From a virus: 20,386 nt of DNA. Below the pieces are notes generated by a model. The model saw only the letters and a list, made by a program, of their open reading frames with translations, ran no database searches and was not told the origin of the DNA. Both the position numbers and the translations under genes were made by a program. The DNA is taken from positions 1-20,386 of the IMG/VR virus record IMGVR_UViG_3300032224_000142. One strand, given 5' to 3'. Within the stretch, counting starts at the first letter, position 1. Each line of letters begins with the position of its first letter. Of the stretch, positions 5,272 to 10,961 are shown in pieces.

Positions 5272-7128
5272 TTATCTTACACTACGCATAATAACGGTAC
5301 AGGTTCCGTTCCAATCCCATGCGTTGTGGTTATTAGCTGAGTCAACTGGTTGCCAGCGGACATCTTCCACGATCACCGAATAGGTATCAGCGTTCTCTTG
5401 ATAGGTGATTACGCGAGGGTTTTCTACAAGGTCACGCAAATAAGAAAGTTCTAGGTCTACGTCCACTGAGTATTCAAATCCACGAAGGTTCAACTTGTGG
5501 TGTAGGAGTAGGGGTACGGAGAAAATCTGGGAACGCAACGGTGCAGCATAGGCTCGACCAAGCCAGCGGGTAACAACAGGGCCAGATGTAGCATCCGTTG
5601 CAGAACGTGTCATGGCGAGTCGGGCTTCAGCTTCAAATACCTTGTTCTCAAACCCATCAAACGTGGACTCCAACGAATCAGATACCGATTGTGTACCGAC
5701 GGTTCTGAAACTGCCTGAATCAGAAGCAACGGATATAGACACAGTGCCATCCAACGGTTCGGTACGCAAGTCCCATTTAGGAATAAACTTTGCGTCCGGT
5801 ACACCCCAACGGTAGATACCTGAGTCAATGGTCCCTGATGCCACAAGGTTTGTTGAGTGTGGACGATACGCACCCAAGCCAGCAACAGTGAACACCACCT
5901 TGTTACCGAACTCATGGATGTCGGTGACAGCGCCCTGCCCTGTGACCATCAAATCTGAGGCGTAAGCAGGTTGGTTGACAGCAATCTGCGTACCAATATC
6001 CAACCGACCAATGCCTGTTGAGGTGGTGTCATAGTTCGTCCAACCGAAGTACACATACTGCCCAATAGCAGCGAAAGCATTGACAGATGTACCAGTCTCG
6101 ATCAGTGGACCAACGACAAGGTTGCCGTCGCCGTCCGACGAGCAGAACCGCAACCCTGTCGTTAACCCAATAACTACGTAACCAAGGTATGCATCGATTG
6201 TAGTCACAATTTCACCCAATGGCAACTCGGCTGCAACCGTAGGAATATCCAATGCTGTACCGTCAGGTTTAACAGCGGTCTTATAGATCAGCGACTTGTT
6301 ACCCGCATAACCTGCACAATAGATTTGGTTCTGTCCACCAGCAAAACCAACCCAGTTAAAATCGTCGTTAGGGTGAGTGTATAAAGCTGACGGGTTATTT
6401 GCCGACGAACCTGGGGTTGTGGTGATATTCCAAATCTTGCGTTTATCTACACCTTGACCAGCGACCATCAAACGGCCACGAACATAAGCCATAACGCCAG
6501 CCTCAATGCCGGTGATGTAGTTAGATGCAGCAGAAGTACCAGCGTTGGTTTGATCTATGTCACCGTCAACGTAAGAGAAAAACACGTTGTAGCCATCAGA
6601 GGTGATGCTGTAAAGGTTTGACGCATTAGTGCTAGTCACGGTTGTGAAAGTTGACCAGTCAGTTGTGTAACGAACTGTTTGCCCGTCAGTTCCATAAATC
6701 CTACTACTAGCCGTAGCCATATATAAGTTGGTGTTGGCAGACGAATAAGCCTGCGTAGTGTCAGATAGCAACGACAATTTTCCACGGGTCCAAACGTTCA
6801 CACCCTTGCTAGAACGGAAACGGTATGCCTCAGCATCAGCAGTATCCGAATAGGTTTGTCCTGCACCATAATGCCAAGACGACTGCGATCTACGCCACAA
6901 ACCCTGCGGGTTAATAGCCGACTCACCAGGTTCAGCAGACTGGTCTACCGAGTCACGAACACGCGCATCAAACTGTCGACCGAACGCATTTGATTTCGTA
7001 TCAATCATGTACGGTCTGCCGTTAATGGCGACAGGGTAAATGTATGGAACTACTTGTGTGGAGCCTGTACCCGTGAAATACGCAGGGCCACCCTTGTATC
7101 CCCGCTTAAAGTTAATCAGTGTTGCCAC
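5272..7128 (-). CDS. Beta-rich tail protein, candidate nozzle or tail hub
   Basis: A 618-residue protein that is almost entirely beta strands and short turns. The sequence between about residues 90 and 430 repeats a loose pattern of four strands with aromatic endings (NLYSITSDGYNVFFSYVDG, NQIYCAGYAGNKSLIY, YLGYVVIGLTTGLRFC), as a beta-propeller would. A C-terminal 120 residues looks like a separate domain (LNLRGFEYSVDVDLELSY to VIMRSVR). In podoviruses the long beta-rich protein encoded directly after the tail adaptor forms the nozzle (T7 gp12 type), and this gene follows the adaptor-like gene with two bases between. The start is GTG at 7128. Size and order support the assignment, but no diagnostic motif does. 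A minor tail protein of another tail type is the main alternative. Confidence 0.65.
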   Translation of the reverse strand: MATLINFKRGYKGGPAYFTGTGSTQVVPYIYPVAINGRPYMIDTKSNAFGRQFDARVRDSVDQSAEPGESAINPQGLWRRSQSSWHYGAGQTYSDTADAEAYRFRSSKGVNVWTRGKLSLLSDTTQAYSSANTNLYMATASSRIYGTDGQTVRYTTDWSTFTTVTSTNASNLYSITSDGYNVFFSYVDGDIDQTNAGTSAASNYITGIEAGVMAYVRGRLMVAGQGVDKRKIWNITTTPGSSANNPSALYTHPNDDFNWVGFAGGQNQIYCAGYAGNKSLIYKTAVKPDGTALDIPTVAAELPLGEIVTTIDAYLGYVVIGLTTGLRFCSSDGDGNLVVGPLIETGTSVNAFAAIGQYVYFGWTNYDTTSTGIGRLDIGTQIAVNQPAYASDLMVTGQGAVTDIHEFGNKVVFTVAGLGAYRPHSTNLVASGTIDSGIYRWGVPDAKFIPKWDLRTEPLDGTVSISVASDSGSFRTVGTQSVSDSLESTFDGFENKVFEAEARLAMTRSATDATSGPVVTRWLGRAYAAPLRSQIFSVPLLLHHKLNLRGFEYSVDVDLELSYLRDLVENPRVITYQENADTYSVIVEDVRWQPVDSANNHNAWDWNGTCTVIMRSVR

Positions 7129-7130
7129 TG

Positions 7131-8015
7131 TTACGCCCTAATAGTTAACGGGTATTGTCTCGCAAGTTTCGCAGCTTCAGCAATAATGCGATCACGACGC
7201 AGACGCAAAATGTTGCTGAATGAGTCACGCATCGCACCAGCACCAACCTCATCAGAACGACGAGTATCACCCTGCGACTCAATGAAGTTGCGTTTCACTT
7301 CACGCACCGACAACACACGGGACATCACACCAAGTTCAAGAATGTCCTCCATCGTGGTAGGGATATTTGCTACCGACTGGATACTGTCACTGATCGTAGA
7401 TACTCGACTGAATGGGGCTTTGTAACGAACACGCAAACTGCCAGCCATCACAGACTCATCAAACACAATGGCAAATCCTGAAGCAAAATCTGTTGTAGGC
7501 AGATCACGTTGTAAACGGGTCATGCGTATCACCGGATAGTCGCTGTCCAAATAACGCAAACGAACATCAATCAAATCCAACACCGATGTCGCGCCAGTCA
7601 AATCTATCTGACGGTCAGAACCGTTGTAGTTCAAATCTGTTGACACAATACGAAATAAACCGTTCAACGGGCTGGACAAGTCATCAATGTCCTGGTTCAA
7701 CGCTTCTAACATTTGTGCTTTAGGGAAACGAGGATTCAAAGTGATAACAGCACCAGCAGTATGAGCAGCCGCAGTAGTTCCCATGTAGCCACGTTCAACC
7801 GTGACAGTCTTAGAACCACTAACAGCTTCCCAAATATAAATCAGTTCAGAATCAATCTCAAATGCTGTTCCAGCGCGAAGCCCACCCAAGTCATAGGACA
7901 TAACAAAAGAAGTGTCCGAAGAAGATACGGTTGTCGCTAACTTGTTTCGTTCCTCAATGGTTCCCGAAAGAAGCTGGCGATTAACACGATCCAGTAGTGC
8001 GCTGGCTGTGGACAT
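7131..8015 (-). CDS. Tail adaptor or head-tail connector-like protein
   Basis: A 294-residue protein. Residues 25-100 are a beta module (AFEIDSELIYIWEAVSGS, then VTVERGYMGTTAAAHTAG), followed by NPRFPKAQMLEALNQDIDDL (about 101-120), a motif I associate with phage adaptor or tail-tubular proteins where a helix docks on the portal ring. The C-terminal third is charged helices (SVREVKRNFIESQGDTRRSDE, ILRLRRDRIIAEAAKLARQY). It lies directly before the 618-residue nozzle candidate, as T7 gene 11 lies before gene 12. The ATG follows the preceding TAA without a gap (TAAATG). The role in joining capsid and tail is inferred from motif, size and order. Confidence 0.65.
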   Translation of the reverse strand: MSTASALLDRVNRQLLSGTIEERNKLATTVSSSDTSFVMSYDLGGLRAGTAFEIDSELIYIWEAVSGSKTVTVERGYMGTTAAAHTAGAVITLNPRFPKAQMLEALNQDIDDLSSPLNGLFRIVSTDLNYNGSDRQIDLTGATSVLDLIDVRLRYLDSDYPVIRMTRLQRDLPTTDFASGFAIVFDESVMAGSLRVRYKAPFSRVSTISDSIQSVANIPTTMEDILELGVMSRVLSVREVKRNFIESQGDTRRSDEVGAGAMRDSFSNILRLRRDRIIAEAAKLARQYPLTIRA

Positions 8016-8132
8016 TTACTTCTTTTTCTTAGGCTTCTTGCCGTACTCAGCCATCTTCATCTTAGGGCTTTCCTTCTTTTCGTGTTTCATCTTGGCAGCC
8101 TTTGACTTGTACATTTCGCCTTTAGCTGACAT
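8016..8132 (-). CDS. 38-aa lysine-rich protein
   Basis: A 38-residue frame, MSAKGEMYKSKAAKMKHEKK to the end KKPKKKK, with 15 lysines. The KHEKKESPKMKMAEYGKK part resembles very small lysine-rich proteins found in many phages with a 'HEKxESPxMKxAEYG' signature. Its ATG overlaps the TGA of the preceding gene by one base (TGATG), and its TAA is directly followed by the ATG of the adaptor gene. The tight fit on both sides is the main evidence that it is translated. Nucleic acid binding is plausible from charge alone; no function is known to me. Confidence 0.7.
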   Translation of the reverse strand: MSAKGEMYKSKAAKMKHEKKESPKMKMAEYGKKPKKKK

Positions 8133-8308
8133 CACTTACTCTTTTTCTTTCCAGCTTTAGCCATAGCAGTCATCTTTTTTGCGCCATATTTTTTGCGACC
8201 AATAGAAGCAGCAACAGCAGCAGGATTATCCACCTTGCCTTTGAGAGACTTCTCTAGTTTGGCGAAACGACCACCACCACCTAGTTTCATGGACTTCTTT
8301 GCTGCCAT
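8132..8308 (-). CDS. 58-aa lysine-rich protein (GGGGRFAKLE type)
   Basis: A 58-residue basic protein with 16 lysines: MAAKKSMKLGGGGRFAKLEK, then a NPAAVAASIGRKKYGAKKM segment and a KKKSK end. The combination of a glycine run, RFAKL, a NPxAxAAxIGRKKYG block and a short basic end is a pattern I know from small conserved phage proteins of unknown function. AAAGGA lies seven bases before the ATG, and TAATG couples it to the preceding gene. This clear ribosome binding site and the family pattern make it a real gene. It may bind DNA or be carried in the virion, but that is inference. Confidence 0.8.
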   Translation of the reverse strand: MAAKKSMKLGGGGRFAKLEKSLKGKVDNPAAVAASIGRKKYGAKKMTAMAKAGKKKSK

Positions 8309-8610
8309 TATTTTTTCCTTTTGTTGCGTTCGGAAATTGCTTTAGCCTTAGATTTTGCATCAGTCTTAGATGATGCACCCCAGGCTTGTAGAGATAATAG
8401 CAGTCTCGTAGGTTCACCATTTGGCTTACGTTCTGGACCTGGCATATTTCCCATGCGAGCAAGGAATGATGCTCGACGAGGATTATCACCAGATTTGACA
8501 GGTGCTTTAAGGTTCATGCCCTCTGCTTTCGCTGATGCACGACCTTTAGCGTTCAAACCACCAGTAGGACTCTTGCCTTCTTTGCGTTGCCAAGCAGGAG
8601 TTTTAGGCAC
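8308..8610 (-). CDS. Conserved basic phage protein (DUF6321-like)
   Basis: A 100-residue basic protein. The segments PAWQRKEGKSPTGGLNAKGR (about 5-24), NLKAPVKSGDNPRRASFLARMGNMPGP and GEPTRLLLSLQAWGAS match, from memory, a domain of unknown function (I believe DUF6321) seen in many aquatic phages. The order AWQRKEGK, GGLNxKGR, RRxSFxARM, LxxWGAS is distinctive. The start is GTG and overlaps the end of the cysteine-rich gene by eight bases; the ribosome binding site is poor, so it is probably coupled. Its molecular role is unknown. It lies in a run of tiny basic genes between a glycosyltransferase and the tail connector genes. The family number should be checked; the conservation is what I am confident of. 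Confidence 0.8.
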   Translation of the reverse strand: MPKTPAWQRKEGKSPTGGLNAKGRASAKAEGMNLKAPVKSGDNPRRASFLARMGNMPGPERKPNGEPTRLLLSLQAWGASSKTDAKSKAKAISERNKRKK

Positions 8611-8992
8611 GTGTGATCGGACCGTTCATAACCCAAGCATCACAAGTACGATCACCGGCACACTTGAAGTCAAAGATTTCGCAATACCCCAAATTGGCTT
8701 TAGCGATCACCTGCTTGGACATATTGCCTGGCTCATCGCCCAAACCCTTCTCAATGCAGGACTTCATCTGTGGTGTTTGAATAAACGCTGCACAGTTTTT
8801 GCAACGGGCTTCTTTAGCCATCTCAACAGTCGTATTAAATAGGCTTGCTTTCTTGCTCCAAAAATCTGTGTTAGAAAACGCAGGATCAAGCGGACCGTAG
8901 TTTGCTTTGTCAACCGCAATCTTGCGATTCTTTAGATTGATTGAAATATCTTGGGTTGCTGGAGGACAACCGTTAACCAGTTTTTCAGCCAC
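8603..8992 (-). CDS. Cysteine-rich phage protein, possible iron-sulfur (HiPIP-like) protein
   Basis: A 129-residue protein with seven cysteines, six in a cluster: Cys64-x2-Cys67, Cys79, Cys104, Cys111 and Cys117, within RCKNCAAFIQTPQMKSC and GYCEIFDFKCAGDRTCDAWV. This spacing and the words NCAAF, GYC and RTCDAW are a pattern I know from small proteins of aquatic phages, often annotated as HiPIP-like (high-potential iron-sulfur protein). Four of the cysteines could hold a 4Fe-4S cluster or a zinc ion. The N-terminal 60 residues lack recognisable features (QDISINLKNRKIAVDKANYG, PLDPAFSNTDFW). It starts with GTG, overlapping the previous gene by eight bases. Redox or structural metal binding is inferred; the phage role is unknown. 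Confidence 0.8.
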   Translation of the reverse strand: MAEKLVNGCPPATQDISINLKNRKIAVDKANYGPLDPAFSNTDFWSKKASLFNTTVEMAKEARCKNCAAFIQTPQMKSCIEKGLGDEPGNMSKQVIAKANLGYCEIFDFKCAGDRTCDAWVMNGPITRA

Positions 8993-9143
8993 GCTTCTTT
9001 GACGCTTTCATGTTGTCAATCAAATTTGGGTAAGGACGGCCAGCCTTCTTTGCTGATTCCTTAGCCATAGCCTTCTTTTTAGGAGAAAGTTTTGTTGACT
9101 TCTTCTTGGGATTTGGCTGATCCCAAACAGGCTTACTTTGCAC
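8985..9143 (-). CDS. 52-aa lysine-rich protein
   Basis: A 52-residue frame beginning with GTG: MQSKPVWDQPNPKKKSTKLS, then PKKKAMAKESAKKAGRPYPN and LIDNMKASKKRG. It holds 14 lysines. The NPKKKSxKLSPxxKAxAKxxAKKAGRPYPNLIDN pattern is one I have seen in small conserved phage proteins. The start overlaps the DUF6496-type gene by 11 bases, and the stop overlaps the cysteine-rich gene by eight. There is only a weak AGAAG before the start. The family pattern and the exact fit between its neighbours argue that it is real. The function is unknown. Confidence 0.7.
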   Translation of the reverse strand: MQSKPVWDQPNPKKKSTKLSPKKKAMAKESAKKAGRPYPNLIDNMKASKKRG

Positions 9144-9300
9144 GTTTCTTCTGTTTCATACCGGCTTCGCTCATCGCAATAGCAACAGCCTGCTTACGAG
9201 ACTTAACAACAGGGCCTTTCTTGGAACCTGAGTGCAGTTTCCCTGCACCAAATTCCTTCATAACCTTGCCAACTTTTTTCTGTGCTTTAGTCTTTTTCAT
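9133..9300 (-). CDS. 55-aa DUF6496-like basic protein
   Basis: A 55-residue protein with 16 lysines: MKKTKAQKKVGKVMKEFGAG, then KLHSGSKKGPVVKSRKQAVA and IAMSEAGMKQKKRAK. The core VMKEFGAGKLHSGSKKGPVV followed by KSRKQAVAIAMSEA matches, to my memory, DUF6496, a short domain found both in bacteria and in phages. Its ATG overlaps the TGA of the glycosyltransferase gene (ATGA). Its role is not known to me; the very basic composition would allow binding to nucleic acid or to an acidic virion surface. The family recognition is strong because nearly the whole protein is the conserved core. Confidence 0.85.
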   Translation of the reverse strand: MKKTKAQKKVGKVMKEFGAGKLHSGSKKGPVVKSRKQAVAIAMSEAGMKQKKRAK

Positions 9301-10421
9301 ACAAGTAATCCTGCTTCTTTTAGAACGTCACGTACATTCAACACTACACGGTGTTTAACACCTGGCATAAGTTCCACTCGATGCCCACCAATATCGGCTT
9401 GCACCCGTCGTTTCACCTCAATCTCGCACTCAGGTTCCAATGCTTTCCATTTACCAGTAACCCTGTTGCCTGTCGGCTTAACCACCTGTAGTAACTGGTC
9501 GGCTGCCGTGTTCCAGTTGAACGCGCTTGTCTCGCCAGCATGGGTTTCTGCTTGCTGTCGGTAACGGTCACGGTTGTCATACAAGTCTTTGATCGCACTA
9601 AATATTGCATCAAATTCAGGTTCATCCCAATCACCCATGTTCTGCCACACACCCTCATTTGTTGGCACAGAACGGGTAGGGATTCGGTGTGTTGCTAGAT
9701 CGGAGAACTCTCGATGACCATGCGCGTCAGACAAAATGGTGGGTACACCAGCAGAGATTGCTTGTAAAGGCATCAGTCCGAAACCTTCACCACGGGACAC
9801 CGAGATGAAGCAGTCAGCAGAGCGCACTAGATCAGCTTCGGCTTCTACGGTCATCCACTTGTCATGCACCACCACATTTGGGTAAACAAGGTTGTTGGGG
9901 GCTGACAGGTGTGGGGGAACGATCTTGATGTGCAGTTCAGCGTCAGGCAGGTTCATCTCTAGGAATACTTTGAGAACAACATCTAATCCTTTGCGATACC
10001 ACTCTGACCCGCCACACAAAATCTTGAACTTCTTGTTCTCAGGTCGAGCCTTCGGGTACCAAATATCACGGTCAACCCCTAAAGGTATTACACGCACATT
10101 GTCATGGAACTGTGAGAACAACTCCCAGTTATGCAGGGATGGCACAACCACCGTGTCAAACAGGTGCAGATATTCTGAGAACTGTGGTGGCAACCAGTTC
10201 GTTTCCCACATAGTCAGCAACGCAGGGTTCTGTCCTGTAGTCCAACCTTTAATCAGGTTAGGTCTGAGAGCAAACACAACCCGTTCAGCGTTATCACACA
10301 GTTCAACTTTGGTTGATAGCGCGTCCCGCAAACCGGACACCATTTTGCCGTACCCCACATGAGGCAGGTTCACACCGACAAGGCTCAGGTATTGGGAAGT
10401 ATTCCCGTTTCGACTTGCCAT
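9297..10421 (-). CDS. GT-B glycosyltransferase (GT4-like) with extra C-terminal domain
   Basis: A 374-residue sugar transferase of the GT-B fold. The N-terminal half begins with a strand and glycine loop (LVGVNLPHVGYGKMVSG, 14-30) and holds MWETNWLP (71-78), VPSLHNWELF (93-102) and IPLGVD (112-117). The C-terminal nucleotide-sugar half carries SRGEGFGLMPLQAISAGVPT (209-228), the E-x7-E type motif region of Glycos_transf_1, here with Glu211 and Gln220 in place of the usual second Glu. Residues 330-374 (EVKRRVQADIGGHRVELMPG onward) are a beta-rich addition outside the GT fold. The ATG lies inside the end of the previous gene (37-base overlap), with a weak ribosome binding site. Glycosylated capsids and tails are known in some mycobacteriophages, so modification of virion proteins is the likely role. 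The acceptor cannot be told. Confidence 0.85.
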   Translation of the reverse strand: MASRNGNTSQYLSLVGVNLPHVGYGKMVSGLRDALSTKVELCDNAERVVFALRPNLIKGWTTGQNPALLTMWETNWLPPQFSEYLHLFDTVVVPSLHNWELFSQFHDNVRVIPLGVDRDIWYPKARPENKKFKILCGGSEWYRKGLDVVLKVFLEMNLPDAELHIKIVPPHLSAPNNLVYPNVVVHDKWMTVEAEADLVRSADCFISVSRGEGFGLMPLQAISAGVPTILSDAHGHREFSDLATHRIPTRSVPTNEGVWQNMGDWDEPEFDAIFSAIKDLYDNRDRYRQQAETHAGETSAFNWNTAADQLLQVVKPTGNRVTGKWKALEPECEIEVKRRVQADIGGHRVELMPGVKHRVVLNVRDVLKEAGLLV

Positions 10422-10669
10422 TTTTCTTTTGCTCGTTTCTCAACTTTGGCTGCACCGTCAATCTTGCGAGGTTGCACCCCGTTACGACGTAAACGCTGGT
10501 ATGCGTCTAGGTCCTTGTCTAGCACACGGTCCTTATCGTTGATCGTTGCGACACGGGCCTTGCCACCACGCGACGGCATAGCGTCAGCACCAATACCAAC
10601 ATAAGCAATCTTGCAACCGAAGCATCCCTCAACATCTAAATGGGGGTGCGTTTCTTGATGTTTAACCAC
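10385..10669 (-). CDS. Conserved small phage protein with GCFGC motif
   Basis: A 94-residue protein opening MVKHQETHPHLDVEGCFGCK, then VGIGADAMPSRGG and RVLDKDLDAYQRLRRNGVQP with KIDGAAKVEKRA. The HPHxxVEGCFGCK start, an AMPxR segment and a KDLDAYxRLRxxGxQPxxIDGxA block are a pattern I know from many actinobacterial phages, always as a conserved protein of unknown function, often placed between tail genes. Cys16 and Cys19 with nearby histidines (4, 8, 10) could bind a metal ion. The start is GTG with GGGAG nine bases before it, overlapping the preceding gene by eight bases. The protein was not linked by me to any reaction. Confidence 0.85.
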   Translation of the reverse strand: MVKHQETHPHLDVEGCFGCKIAYVGIGADAMPSRGGKARVATINDKDRVLDKDLDAYQRLRRNGVQPRKIDGAAKVEKRAKEKWQVETGILPNT

Positions 10670-10961
10670 TGATATAACTCCCGTATCCTGCTGCTGTTAG
10701 CGATGCTACCTCAGTAGCGTTCACCACGTTCTCATGCCCACCGTAGTAGGTCTTTGTAACCGTTGCCATGTCACCAGGCTGGTTCTCGGTATATGCACCA
10801 GTATTTAACAGGTACACGTTTCTTCCTCTAGCAGTTGGGGCAACATGGGACGCTAAACGGTTAGCAAGCCGTTCCTCTTGCGATAGCACAATTCCTTTAG
10901 TGAACATCTCTGGGAGTGTTTTACGGGAGTAGTTGTCTGTTGGTGTGCGAAAGATAGCCAT
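10662..10961 (-). CDS. Small tail protein, paralogue of the C-terminal domain of the repeat fibre
   Basis: A 99-residue protein, MAIFRTPTDNYSRKTLPEMF to GYGSYISG. It aligns with the last 90 residues of the upstream 420-aa fibre: IFRxP near the start, ANRL, a RGRNVYLLNTGAYT stretch against VRNLYKLTSGDYT, YYGGHENVVNATEV against WLGGHDHYLSDAEV, and LTAAGYG against LTAAGFG. This module is one I associate with tail proteins of actinobacterial phages. The ATG at 10961 overlaps the fibre gene's TAA (TAATG). A longer in-frame start 28 codons upstream would read into the fibre gene and is rejected. It probably joins or caps the fibre; the exact role is unknown. Confidence 0.8.
   Translation of the reverse strand: MAIFRTPTDNYSRKTLPEMFTKGIVLSQEERLANRLASHVAPTARGRNVYLLNTGAYTENQPGDMATVTKTYYGGHENVVNATEVASLTAAGYGSYISG

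Noticed and set aside
8226-8489. An 87-codon minus-strand frame
   Set aside because: It overlaps two better genes (8132-8308 and 8308-8610) in a third frame. Those two have family patterns and a good start junction.
8321-8842. A 173-codon plus-strand open frame
   Set aside because: It is antisense to the DUF6321-like and cysteine-rich genes, whose family motifs are clear on the minus strand.
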